Assembly (NCBI GenBank): GCA_034422115.1
Contig: DAOUJW010000015.1
Location: 109,988-173,987 of the forward strand
DNA length: 64,000 nucleotides
Direction of reading: 5' to 3'
From: DAOUJW01 sp034422115
GTDB taxonomy: Bacteria > Chloroflexota > Dehalococcoidia > Lucifugimonadales > UBA2985
Shown here: in pieces, positions 41,334 to 49,631 of the stretch
Position numbering within the stretch: position 1 is the stretch's first letter
Layout of the letters: each line of letters opens with the position of its first letter
Program-made: the position numbers and the translations under genes
The notes under the pieces: generated by a model
Databases searched by the model: none
What the model was told of the DNA's origin: nothing
The model's input: the letters and a program-made list of their open reading frames with translations, nothing else

Positions 41334-42098
41334 TCAGGAACCGGACGCCGATAAGAGGTTGATCATCCCGGCCATGTAGCCCGCCCCGAACCCGTTGTCG
41401 ATGTTCACCACGGCTATGCCCGGGCTGCACGAGTTCAGCATCGTCAGAAGCGCCGACAGCCCGTGGAAGTTCGCCCCGTAGCCTACGCTGGTGGGCACGG
41501 CAATGACCGGCGATGACACCAGCCCCCCAACCAGGCTGGGAAGAGCGCCCTCCATGCCCGCCACGGCCACTATCACCCTCGCCTCCCTGAGCAACGGCAG
41601 ATTCTCCAGCAGCCTGTGGACTCCGGCTATGCCCACGTCCCAAAGCCGCTCTACGGAGTTGCCCATCAGCTCCGCGGTGAGGGCCGCCTCCTCCGCCACC
41701 GGAAGGTCGGACGTGCCGGCGGCCACCGTCAGCACGCCGGCCACAGGCGCGGCCTCCTCAGAAGTCCGGTCCACCACAATGGCTTTGGCTACCTCGCTGT
41801 AGTGCGCCTCCGGCAGCGCTGCCTTCACCTGGGCATACGCATCGGCCTCCGCCCTGGTTATGAGCAGCTTGGAGGAGGTCTCCGCAATCCTGCAGGCGAT
41901 CTGCGCCAGCTGCTCCGGCGTCTTGCCGGGGGCGTACACCACCTCCGGGAACCCCGTGCGAATGGCGCGGTGGTGATCGACCTTGGCAAACCCCAGGTCC
42001 TCAAAGGGAAGCGTCCGCAGCCTCTCCAAGGCGTCACCTACCTCCATCTCCCCTTGCTGCACCCGTTGGAGTAGCTGCTCCAGAGATTTGGCGTCTAT
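41334..42098 (-). CDS. larB: LarB, pyridinium dicarboxylate synthase of nickel-pincer cofactor synthesis
   Basis: An AIR-carboxylase-like protein that carboxylates and hydrolyses nicotinic acid adenine dinucleotide for the Ni-pincer nucleotide of lactate racemase-type enzymes. Motifs are FEDLGFAKVDHHRAIRTGFP, the PurE-like VAGMEGALPSLVGGLV and CSPGIAVVNIDNGFGAGYMA. No ATG or TTG precedes the conserved N-terminus. The likely start is ATA (42098-42096) six bases after a perfect AGGAGG, giving IDAKSLEQLLQRVQQG, which matches LarB. A GTG at 42062 would trim 12 residues. LarC and LarE are not in this window. Confidence 0.85.
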   Translation of the reverse strand: MDAKSLEQLLQRVQQGEMEVGDALERLRTLPFEDLGFAKVDHHRAIRTGFPEVVYAPGKTPEQLAQIACRIAETSSKLLITRAEADAYAQVKAALPEAHYSEVAKAIVVDRTSEEAAPVAGVLTVAAGTSDLPVAEEAALTAELMGNSVERLWDVGIAGVHRLLENLPLLREARVIVAVAGMEGALPSLVGGLVSSPVIAVPTSVGYGANFHGLSALLTMLNSCSPGIAVVNIDNGFGAGYMAGMINLLSASGS

Positions 42099-42203
42099 GT
42101 CACTCCTCCTTGTGCCCTATAGTGACGTTAATTGAGGCAAGGTGCTTGCCAGATGAGGATCTTTGAATAACCCCAGCGTAGTCCCAGAAGGAAGTCCTCC
42201 TAT

Positions 42204-42336
42204 TGTCATTCTGAACGGAGCGTAGCGGAGTGAAGAATCCAAAGACTCCGCCCACATAGCAACGATGTATTTGGTAAACCTCCATGGATTCTTCGCGCAG
42301 TTTATCCTGAGCGTAGCCGAAGGGCTCAGAATGACA
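42204..42336. repeat. TGTCATTCTGA-bounded palindromic element
   Basis: This 133-nt copy runs from TGTCATTCTGAACGGAGCGT to CTCAGAATGACA with paired AAGAATCC/GGATTCTT arms, between larB and the DUF971 gene. Confidence 0.8.
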
Positions 42337-42401
42337 CCGGTAGAAGGCTTGGGCACAAGTTACGCAAAGGTCTCCTGAAGCCTCTACGCCAGACATTCGT
42401 T

Positions 42402-42716
42402 TCACCTGGATATCTCTCTGAGATAGTCAAAGCTGTAGATGCCCGTCTCATGGGCATCGCTCCACAGCAGGCGGACGGCGTAGGTCCCCACGGGCATCCA
42501 GTCAACAAGCCAGACCCCCTCAACCGGCTCTATGCTGCTGATGTCCACGCCCCTGTGGTTGCGCTTGCACAGCACGCACGGACAGGCGCCCCGCAGAAAG
42601 CCCCAGGAGAAGACGCCAGTGTGGCCGTCTTCCCAGATGATGGCGATGGACTCGTCCTCATCCGAGACCTCTACTCCCGTTACGGCGACTCCGGTTGACT
42701 TGCCTTCTGAGGACAT
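42402..42716 (-). CDS. DUF971 family protein
   Basis: The protein is 104 aa and matches the DUF971 / gamma-butyrobetaine hydroxylase N-terminal-like domain. IWEDGHTGVFSWGFLRGACPCVLC near 30-52 supplies the CPC...C metal-binding cluster, and the paired GTYAVRLLWSDAHETGIYSFDYLRE ends it. Stand-alone members occur near Fe-S or Mrp-type genes in other bacteria. The function is not known. It is transcribed alone, divergent from the Mut7-C gene. Confidence 0.82.
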   Translation of the reverse strand: MSSEGKSTGVAVTGVEVSDEDESIAIIWEDGHTGVFSWGFLRGACPCVLCKRNHRGVDISSIEPVEGVWLVDWMPVGTYAVRLLWSDAHETGIYSFDYLREISR

Positions 42717-42837
42717 CCCTTTTTCCCTGCGCTTCAGATTAGAATGCGACCTGCATCAATGTGGAATTGTACCCCATTTCGGCGCGAGTCTGTACCTCGC
42801 GACGACGGCTGGTTAAGATGATGCCGAGAGGTGAATC

Positions 42838-43311
42838 GTGCCCGAACCGAAGTTCATCGTAGACCTCAACGCCGGCGGCCTGGTGAAGTGGCTGAGAATC
42901 ATGGGCTACGACACCACCTTCGTGCCGGGCATCGAGGACAGCGGGCTTGTGGATCTGGCCCGGGGAGAGGGGCGCGTCCTCCTGACAAGGGACAGGCACA
43001 TCATGAGGCGCAGGGTCATTACGTCAGGGGAGGTCAGCGCCGTCCTGCTGGAAAGCGACCGCGTGGAGGAGCAGCTTCGTCAGGTCGTACAGGTCTGCGG
43101 GCTGGACACAGAGCGGGGCTTCTCACTGTGCATAGAGTGCAACGTACCTCTGAGAAAGGCCGCCAGAGAGGAGCTCAGGGACAGAGTGCCTCCCTACGTC
43201 TTTAGGACCCAGGAGGAGATAGTGGAGTGCCCCTCCTGCGGGAAACCCTTCTGGAGGGGCACTCATTGGCGCAACATGCGTCGAAAACTTGCCAGGTTAG
43301 AGTTTTCTTGA
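42838..43311 (+). CDS. Mut7-C RNase-domain / C4 zinc protein
   Basis: The protein is 157 aa with a GTG start (GAGAGGTGAATC upstream). The first part is PIN-like: KFIVDLNAGGLVKWLRIMGYD and GEGRVLLTRDRHIM, giving acidic residues expected for the Mut7-C/PIN nuclease fold. The C-terminal part is a zinc site formed by CIECN and CPSCGKPFWRG. This is the PF01927 family, widespread in archaea and bacteria and thought to act on RNA. Neighbours do not point to a specific pathway. Confidence 0.8.
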   Translation: MPEPKFIVDLNAGGLVKWLRIMGYDTTFVPGIEDSGLVDLARGEGRVLLTRDRHIMRRRVITSGEVSAVLLESDRVEEQLRQVVQVCGLDTERGFSLCIECNVPLRKAAREELRDRVPPYVFRTQEEIVECPSCGKPFWRGTHWRNMRRKLARLEFS

Positions 43312-43345
43312 ATGGTTAAACTTGTGTAACACGTTTTGCTGTTAC

Positions 43346-44395
43346 CTATAGACCGGGGATTATGCTGCGAATCTTCCCGGGGAAGGCGCCGCCGCCTCCG
43401 TTCCCGCCGTTATCCTTCAGCCCCGTGGCAATCAGGGTGAGCTTCACGGCATCTTCAAGGGTCTCGTCCGTAGACATGCCAAAGAAGATGGACGCGTTCT
43501 TGTTCACCGTCCTGCCTATCAGGTCGCCCGCCGCGTTCACCCCACCAAGGGTGAGCAGGTGGCCGCCCTTGACCGAGAAGAGAACTCCCCGAGCGCCCTT
43601 GATGGACATGTTCAGCAGGGGGTTGGCCATAGCCTGCCGAGCGGCGTCCACCACTCCCATTTTGCCGCGGCCCTGGCCAATGGCCATGAGCGCTGCGCCC
43701 GGAAAGCCCATGATGGTCCGCACGTCGGCGAAGTCCACGTTGATCTCGCCCGGGACGTTGATGAGCTCGGAGACGCTCAGGATGCCCTGGGTCACAACGT
43801 CGTCGGCGGTCCTGAAGGCGTCCATCATCTCAGCGTCGTGGTCTACGTACTTGAGCAGCCTGTCGTTGTGTATGACAATCAGGTTGTCCAGGAAGGGCCG
43901 AAGGCGGGCTACGCCGTTCATCGCCTGTCCGATTCTCCGGCTGCCCTCAAAGCTGAAGGGCGTGGTGACTACGCCCACTACGAGCGCGCCCATGTCCTTG
44001 GCAATGGAGGCGATATATGGCGCAGCGCCTGTTCCGGTGCCGCCGCCCATGCCGGACGTTATGAAGACCATCTCTGCGTTCTTCAGAGAGGCGCGGAGGT
44101 CGGCCTCCGACTCCTCGGCGGCCTTCTCGCCCATCTTGGCGTCTCCGCCGGCGCCCCAGCCATGCGTTGCCCTGGCGCCAATTTGCACGATCTCCGTACC
44201 CGGTACGGACGGCTCCAGGGATTTGATGTCCGTATTGACCATAACAAACTTAACGCCCGGCACCTGGTCCTTCATCATCCGCCGGACGCAGTTGCATCCG
44301 CCTCCGCCAATTCCCACCACCTTTATTCGCGCAGGGGCCCTTTCCCATTCCTGGTCGTGGGCTATGTTGTTTTCGGTTGAGTGAGTTGCTAGCAT
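43346..44395 (-). CDS. ftsZ: Cell division protein FtsZ
   Basis: The protein is 349 aa. The tubulin-type GTPase carries IKVVGIGGGGCNCVRRM, the signature SGMGGGTGTGAAPYIASIAK near 113, and the T7 synergy loop INVDFADVRTIM. THGWGAGGDAKMGEKAAEE replaces the usual THGLGAGxNPxxG. It polymerises at midcell. The C-terminus is short and ends KIRSIIPGL instead of the usual DIPxFLR peptide that binds FtsA/ZipA, so membrane tethering may differ. No other division genes surround it. GAAAGGAAATG precedes the start. Confidence 0.9.
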   Translation of the reverse strand: MLATHSTENNIAHDQEWERAPARIKVVGIGGGGCNCVRRMMKDQVPGVKFVMVNTDIKSLEPSVPGTEIVQIGARATHGWGAGGDAKMGEKAAEESEADLRASLKNAEMVFITSGMGGGTGTGAAPYIASIAKDMGALVVGVVTTPFSFEGSRRIGQAMNGVARLRPFLDNLIVIHNDRLLKYVDHDAEMMDAFRTADDVVTQGILSVSELINVPGEINVDFADVRTIMGFPGAALMAIGQGRGKMGVVDAARQAMANPLLNMSIKGARGVLFSVKGGHLLTLGGVNAAGDLIGRTVNKNASIFFGMSTDETLEDAVKLTLIATGLKDNGGNGGGGAFPGKIRSIIPGL

Positions 44396-44462
44396 TGATA
44401 TCTCATTTCCTTTCTTTCACCTGGCGAGTGTTCCGACATCCAGCTACGCAGTTAAGGCAATA

Positions 44463-44492
44463 GTATTAGGGAACCAACTTGGCCCTGAACAA
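44463..44492 (-). promoter_or_regulatory. Possible ftsZ promoter
   Basis: Read on the minus strand, TTGTTC (44492-44487), an 18-nt spacer and TAATAC (44468-44463) lie about 68 nt before the ftsZ start. Confidence 0.4.
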
Positions 44493-44519
44493 GACATCCG
44501 ACAGACGCGTCCCCATTCC

Positions 44520-44552
44520 TTTTCCGGGAGATCCGTGCACTGCACCGGAAAA
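44520..44552. other. Inverted repeat in the long divergent gap (44396-44822)
   Basis: TTTTCCGG and CCGGAAAA flank 17 nt that include GTGCACTGCAC. The 427-nt gap between ftsZ and the next divergent gene is unusually long for this window and contains no dispersed repeat element, so it may hold a structured RNA or operator. No known RNA class is recognised. Confidence 0.4.
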
Positions 44553-44761
44553 CCCCCCGAACCTGGTTGGATGGACGACCCTTGTATCGAATCCTTAATC
44601 CTGCCCGGCCATCGAAGGTTCAGTTATAGGGTTGAGCAGTTTCTTGTGTTACGCTTCTGTTAGTGTTGCACCTCCTGTTCGTTTCTCCTATATTCAGCTA
44701 GCTGTCAGATATAGTCAATAGTTTCAGGCGTATCATATCCAGAGAGCCATGTGAAGCACGC

Positions 44762-44790
44762 TTTACATTTTCTGCGCTTATGGTTAAGAT
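44762..44790 (+). promoter_or_regulatory. Promoter of the 44823 gene
   Basis: TTTACA (44762-44767), a 17-nt spacer and TAAGAT (44785-44790) lie about 32 nt before the start codon. Confidence 0.55.
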
Positions 44791-44822
44791 ACATATAACT
44801 TATTAGATTCGGGTGATACGCT

Positions 44823-45587
44823 ATGGTTACAGAAAGCGCCCCTCTGTTCCGTCCGTACGCGCCTCCGGCCAACATGCAGGCCTTTTTGCACCGCATCCGC
44901 CGCATGAACATGCCCCCGCGAGTGACCCGGGAGATTCTCAGGGGCATAGGCATTTCAGAGAACATCGTCCCCAGGGTTCTCTCTACCCTGCGGTTCCTGG
45001 GGCTGATCACCGACGGCGACGAGCCCACGGACATACTCAGGGGTCTGGCCGGCAGCACCGAGGACGAGTACCGCCAGCTGCTGGAGCGCACCATTCGCAC
45101 CGCCTACGCCGACGATTTTGAGATCATCGATCCGGGCAGAGACCCCCAGGAAGTCATCATGAACGCCTTCCAGAAATACACTCCCCGCTCGCAGCACTCG
45201 CGGCAGGTCATGCTCTTCCTGGGGCTCTGCCGGGAGGCGGGTCTCGCGACCGTGGACGTGCCAAGAAGACGGGAGATGAGGAGCAGGACGCAGCAGGGCC
45301 GCAGAGCCACTCGCAGCAGCCCGGCCCAGAGGCCACCACAGCACACTGAGGCCGCCGGCGCCCAGGCCACCGGCGCGGCAGTCGCCCGGAGGGAGACTCT
45401 GCCGGAACCAACCCAGTTCCTGGGCCTCTCCCTGGAGGACGCGGCGTTCATGCGCGAGGACGACTTCTGGGACGTGTGGAACGCCCTGGGCACGGTGTTC
45501 CTCAGACGCGCCCAGCGCATATACGCAACGCTGCAACAGGAGTACACGGACTCCCAGGAGCAGCCGGAGGATGAAGATTTCCAGTAA
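44823..45587 (+). CDS. DUF5343-like protein
   Basis: The protein is 254 aa. The N-terminal 125 residues contain LHRIRRMNMPPRVTREILRG and LSTLRFLGLITDGDEPTDIL, matching the DUF5343 domain: winged-helix-like with a conserved LRFLGLIDxxGxPT line. A basic, Ala/Gln-rich linker (RRATRSSPAQRPPQHTEAAG) separates a C-terminal helical acidic part. Members are found in phage-related and defence contexts but have no known activity. The start choice is not firm because no strong ribosome-binding site is visible. Confidence 0.68.
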   Translation: MVTESAPLFRPYAPPANMQAFLHRIRRMNMPPRVTREILRGIGISENIVPRVLSTLRFLGLITDGDEPTDILRGLAGSTEDEYRQLLERTIRTAYADDFEIIDPGRDPQEVIMNAFQKYTPRSQHSRQVMLFLGLCREAGLATVDVPRRREMRSRTQQGRRATRSSPAQRPPQHTEAAGAQATGAAVARRETLPEPTQFLGLSLEDAAFMREDDFWDVWNALGTVFLRRAQRIYATLQQEYTDSQEQPEDEDFQ

Positions 45588-45659
45588 ATGCCCTAAACTT
45601 ATGGACAAGTAGAACCACTACCCTGCCCCGGACTTGTCCACAGTGAAAGGAGACCCCGA

Positions 45660-46784
45660 ATGAGCCGCAGAGCAGCCTTCATCTACCACGACCTCCTGTC
45701 CCGCCACGTCCTCCGCGAAGACCACGTGATGATCCCCACCCGTCTGCGCTACACCTACGAGCTTCTGGAGTCCTACGGCGCTTTCCAGCATCCCAACGCC
45801 CTTCTGGTGGAGCCGCGCCTGGCCACGGAAGAGGAGCTTCTGACGTCCCACACCCGGGAGTACGTCAACGCAGTCCGGGGCCTGAGCCGCGGGGAGGCCG
45901 GGTACAACCAGGGCGCTTACGGCTTCAGCGACCACGGAGACAACCCCGTCTACTCCGGCATGTTCGAGGCCGCCTGCTGGTCAACGGGGGGATCCCTGCT
46001 GGCAGCGGAGATGGTGCACAAAGGGGATGTGGACGTGGCCTTCAACTGCTCCGGCGGGCTTCACCACGCCATGCCAGGCCGGGCCTCCGGCTTCTGCATC
46101 TTCAACGACCCGGTTGTCGCCATAAAGTACCTGGTGGAGCAGGGCCTGCGGGTGGTCTACGTGGACATCGACGCTCACCACGGGGACGGAGTGCAGCACG
46201 CCTTCTACGACACCGACCAGGTTATGACGATATCCACCCACCAGTCCGGGATGTACCTGTTTCCCGGCACCGGCTTTGTGAACGAGATGGGCGCCGGCGA
46301 CGGCCTCGGCTACTCGGTCAACTTTCCGCTCTACCCCTACACCAACGACGAGATATACCTGTGGGTGCTGAACGAGGCGATCGCGCCCCTTATCCGGGCC
46401 TTCAACCCGGACATCCTGGCCACTCAGCTTGGGATGGACCCTTTCTTCCGTGACCCCATCACCCAGCTTGGCCTGACGGTGCAGGGACACTCCAGGCTGG
46501 TGGAGGAGCTGGGCAAGCTGTGCCCCAGGTGGCTGGCCTTTGGCGGTGGCGGCTACGACGTGGGGGCTGTGGCCCGGGGCTGGGCGCTGGACTACGGCGT
46601 AATGCTGGAGAACGAGTGGCCCGACGAGATTCCCCAGGACTACCAGGAGCGCTACGGCCTTACGCTGCTCCGCGACCCGGAGGGGCCGTCCATAGACTCC
46701 GGTGTCATGGCAAGGGCTCGCGAGACCGCTGAGGAGGTTGTGAGAGAGGTCAAGAGCCGCATATTCCCCGTCCACGACCTGTAA
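45660..46784 (+). CDS. Histone deacetylase-family protein (AcuC-like)
   Basis: The protein is 374 aa and matches the zinc amidohydrolases of the AcuC/HDAC class I type. Motifs are GGLHHAMPGRASGFCIFND (the catalytic His pair), VVYVDIDAHHGDGVQHAFYD (zinc Asp and His), TISTHQSGMYLFPGTG, QLGMDPFFRDPI (the second zinc Asp) and AFGGGGYDVGAVARGW (the active-site Tyr). AcuC deacetylates acetyl-CoA synthetase lysine in Bacillus. The same role here is plausible but not shown. It starts after GTGAAAGGAG and is transcribed alone. Confidence 0.87.
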   Translation: MSRRAAFIYHDLLSRHVLREDHVMIPTRLRYTYELLESYGAFQHPNALLVEPRLATEEELLTSHTREYVNAVRGLSRGEAGYNQGAYGFSDHGDNPVYSGMFEAACWSTGGSLLAAEMVHKGDVDVAFNCSGGLHHAMPGRASGFCIFNDPVVAIKYLVEQGLRVVYVDIDAHHGDGVQHAFYDTDQVMTISTHQSGMYLFPGTGFVNEMGAGDGLGYSVNFPLYPYTNDEIYLWVLNEAIAPLIRAFNPDILATQLGMDPFFRDPITQLGLTVQGHSRLVEELGKLCPRWLAFGGGGYDVGAVARGWALDYGVMLENEWPDEIPQDYQERYGLTLLRDPEGPSIDSGVMARARETAEEVVREVKSRIFPVHDL

Positions 46785-46841
46785 GGGGGCCGGGGGCTCC
46801 CGTCCACCCCTCCCCTGCCCTGCAAAGGAAATCTCTGTGTG

Positions 46842-47023
46842 GGTATTCCTAGCATGTGTTAGCATTACCGGGTGGTGCCGCTCATCCTGAGCTTGTCGAA
46901 GGAAATGAGCGGCACGACTACGCTCAAAATCTTCCCTCTCATATGGTTCGACAGGCTCACCATGAGCGGGAAAGGTGTGGTTTACGACCAACATTGGCAA
47001 TACCAACACGCCCCAAGAATACT
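46842..47023. mobile_element. 182-nt GGTATTC MITE-like element
   Basis: It starts GGTATTCCTAGCATGTGTTA and ends, inverted, AGTATTCTTGGGGCGTGTTG. The inside carries CCGCTCATCCTGAGCTTGTC and TGGTTCGACAGGCTCACCAT arms. It lies between convergent genes and is the same size class as 19775-19956. Confidence 0.72.
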
Positions 47024-47107
47024 CATGCGTGGCGCGCGACTCAGATGGGCGTCTAAAGAGGGAAATGGAGCAAAGCTACCAGGGAGCGAGAACGGAACGC
47101 CGTTAGC

Positions 47108-48475
47108 CTACTGGCCGGAGTCCTGATCGTCCTTCTGCATCTCTTCCATCATCATGGCCTCGTCTCCCGCATACTGGAGGATCTGGCCAAACAGCGAGAG
47201 AAACGGATCGTCGTCATCGTCCTCGCCGGACACCGTGGGGCCTTGCAGGTACCGGAACAGCTCGCTGTCCGCCGAGAGCACCACTGTGGTGTCTTCACGC
47301 AGCGAGTTGGTGTACGCCTCAAGACTTCGCCTGAAGGTGAAGAACTCAAGCGCCTGGGCCAGGGCATCGGAGTCTATGGGTTGCAGCGCCTCCTGGCCGG
47401 ATGCCGCCAGGGTTCTCAGGGCGTTAGCCGCCTCAAACCCAATGACCACCTCCATTGAGTCAAGGGCCTCCGGGCCCAGGGTTCGTATAGCCCTGATTGC
47501 GTCCTCCAAGACGTCTGGGTCCAGGACATTTCCCGCCCTCAGGTCTGCTATAGTTTCGTCGGTTATCAGGTCTACGTCCAGTTGCTGAATGGCATCCAGC
47601 ACCTCTGGCGATAGGGATTCAAGGGCGTCCAGGGCATCCAGGGCCTCGGGGCGCAGGGCATCCGTGCCAAGCACCCGGGCGAATATCTGTACCGCCTGGG
47701 CCTCACCCTCACCGGAGAGGATGTTGGCGTCCCTGTCGGCGTTGGCCCTGATGATGCGCACCCGCCTGTTCACGTCAGCCGTAATGGTGAGAAACTGCTC
47801 CTCGCCCTCGGCCCGGAGCCGCTGCGCCTGCACCGACCGCTCCGAGCGCATCCTGTCGAACACGCTGGCCTCGGCCGCGGCGGGGAAGTCGGCGCGCTTT
47901 ATGCGTATGTCAACGATCTCAACGCCCCACTGCGCCTCGGTATCCTCCTTGACGCTGGCCAGGGCCAACTGCATCATCGCTTCGCGGCTGGGAAGGCCGT
48001 CCTCCGTCTGCCTGGGGCTGACTAGGATTGTGCCGTCCTCCTGAGTGATGGGGTCGCCGCCGATAATATCTCGCCTGTCCCTCACGCCAACCTCGTCGCG
48101 AATGGCCGAGATGGCCAGGGCTCCAATGCGCGAGTCAGCGTTGGACTCATCCCTGAGGTTCTCCAAGAATAGCTTTGGATTGGTTATCTTGTATCGGACG
48201 TAGGCGTCTATCTCCAGGAACTGGCTGTCCCTGTCCGGCATACTCTGTACCGGCACGTCGATTCGGAGCAGCCGCCTGTCGAAGCGCACCACGCTCTCAA
48301 CGGGGGACTTGAACTTCAGGCCGGGACTGACAATGTCCCTCTGCACCTCTCCGAACTGTGTTATCACCACGTACTCGGTTTCGTCTACTGTGTATGCCAC
48401 GCCGAAGCCGGATATCTGGGCAAGCAACGCCACAAACAGCAGCACCAACACGGCCATGCCAAGGAATCTCATCAT
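47108..48475 (-). CDS. hflC: HflC-like SPFH/band-7 membrane protein
   Basis: The protein is 455 aa. One N-terminal membrane segment (FLGMAVLVLLFVALLAQI) is followed by an SPFH domain (EYVVITQFGEVQRDIVSPGL, YVRYKITNPKLFLENLRDE). The usual HflC is about 330 residues. Here a Leu/Ala/Asp-rich helical insert of roughly 110 residues lies between the SPFH region and the C-terminal helix, ending in an Asp/Met-rich tail. With HflK it forms a large vault that controls FtsH protease access to substrates. It follows hflK with overlapping stop/start. Confidence 0.84.
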   Translation of the reverse strand: MMRFLGMAVLVLLFVALLAQISGFGVAYTVDETEYVVITQFGEVQRDIVSPGLKFKSPVESVVRFDRRLLRIDVPVQSMPDRDSQFLEIDAYVRYKITNPKLFLENLRDESNADSRIGALAISAIRDEVGVRDRRDIIGGDPITQEDGTILVSPRQTEDGLPSREAMMQLALASVKEDTEAQWGVEIVDIRIKRADFPAAAEASVFDRMRSERSVQAQRLRAEGEEQFLTITADVNRRVRIIRANADRDANILSGEGEAQAVQIFARVLGTDALRPEALDALDALESLSPEVLDAIQQLDVDLITDETIADLRAGNVLDPDVLEDAIRAIRTLGPEALDSMEVVIGFEAANALRTLAASGQEALQPIDSDALAQALEFFTFRRSLEAYTNSLREDTTVVLSADSELFRYLQGPTVSGEDDDDDPFLSLFGQILQYAGDEAMMMEEMQKDDQDSGQ

Positions 48476-49539
48476 GGCACAGTCACCTCATCGTCGGTCA
48501 AAGGCAGGAATTGCAGGAGGTTGCCCGCGTTCTCCTCGGACAGGATGAACTTCTTGATGCCCGGCAGTATGCCCTCCATAGCCTCCAGGTAGAGGCGCTG
48601 GCGAGTGACGTCCGGGGCGCTCAGGTACTCCCTCAACACGGAGCGGAAGCGGTTAACTTCACCGGTGGCCCTGGCTATGCGCTCAGCCTTGAAAGCCTCC
48701 GCGGCCTGCACCACCTGGGCGGCGTCACCCTCCGCCCTCGGAATCCGGTCCTGTTCAAACGCCCTGGCTTCGTTGATTCGGCTCTCCCTGTCCACCCGGG
48801 CGTTTACAACGTCGTCGAAAGCGGCCCGCACCTGGTCAGGAGGTCGGGTTGTCTGCAGCGCCACGGTGTTCACCTGGATGCCCGTTCCGTACAGGTCCAG
48901 GATACTTTGCAGAAGCTGCTGGGTCTGGGCCTCTACCACCGGCCTGTTCAGCACAAGGATATCATCAATGCTGCGCTGTCCTACGGCTTGGCGCAGGGCG
49001 GCCTCCGCGGCATCCTTCAGAGTGCGCCCCTCCGGGTTCCCCTGATCGATATTGCGCAGCACCTCTCCGGGGTCGTCCACCCTGAAAAGAAAGCTCTCCA
49101 GGTCAGAGATCTGGTACTGGACCACCATCTGAACGTTGACGATGTTCAGGTCTCCCGTGATCATGAGGGCCTCAACGTTCTGGTCGGCGCTCGCCCCCGT
49201 CTCTCCCGTGAAGAAACCAAGCTCCATGTTCCGCTCTACGTCGACGTCAACTATGGTGCGCTTGCCAATGGGCGATGGAAAGTACCAGTGGAGGCCGGGT
49301 TCTGCTGTGCTCTGGAAGTCTCCGAACAGCTGAAGGGCGGCTCGCTCCCGGGGGCCAACCTGGTAGACGCCGGTGGCCAGCCATCCGATGATGAGCAGGA
49401 ATATAGCAGCGACAATGACAATCCTCATGCCGCCGCCGCCCAGCCTCTGGGTAAAGCCGCTGATCGCGTTGCCGATGTTCCTGAGGATTTCCTCTAGCTG
49501 GAACTCAGGGCGTTGTCGCCCTCCCCCTGGCTCGAACAT
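48472..49539 (-). CDS. hflK: HflK-like SPFH/band-7 membrane protein
   Basis: The protein is 355 aa. A Gly-rich N-terminus (FEPGGGRQRPEFQ) and one membrane segment (RIVIVAAIFLLIIGWLATGV) precede the SPFH domain (YQVGPRERAALQLFGDF, GLHWYFPSPIGKRTIVDVDV). C-terminal helices carry RVDRESRINEARAFEQDRIP, the family's predicted coiled coil. It is the standard partner of HflC in FtsH regulation. The ATGA overlap with hflC shows an operon. Confidence 0.87.
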   Translation of the reverse strand: MFEPGGGRQRPEFQLEEILRNIGNAISGFTQRLGGGGMRIVIVAAIFLLIIGWLATGVYQVGPRERAALQLFGDFQSTAEPGLHWYFPSPIGKRTIVDVDVERNMELGFFTGETGASADQNVEALMITGDLNIVNVQMVVQYQISDLESFLFRVDDPGEVLRNIDQGNPEGRTLKDAAEAALRQAVGQRSIDDILVLNRPVVEAQTQQLLQSILDLYGTGIQVNTVALQTTRPPDQVRAAFDDVVNARVDRESRINEARAFEQDRIPRAEGDAAQVVQAAEAFKAERIARATGEVNRFRSVLREYLSAPDVTRQRLYLEAMEGILPGIKKFILSEENAGNLLQFLPLTDDEVTVP

Positions 49540-49631
49540 GTTGCGTTAAACTCGTCTTTCCTCTAGTCGCACGTCATCCCCGCTTCGCATAACCTCAATA
49601 CCTTAACACAGATTCGGGAAATAGCAATACC

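Noticed and set aside
43346..44395. FtsZ-like protein as a tubulin/CetZ-type paralogue rather than FtsZ
   Set aside because: The GGGTGTG signature, T7 loop and length fit FtsZ. Only the C-terminal peptide and the THGWGAGG loop are atypical.
44500..44640. Possible tmRNA or 6S RNA in the ftsZ divergent gap
   Set aside because: The diagnostic tRNA-like ends, tag frame or central bubble of those RNAs are not present. Only a short inverted repeat is seen.
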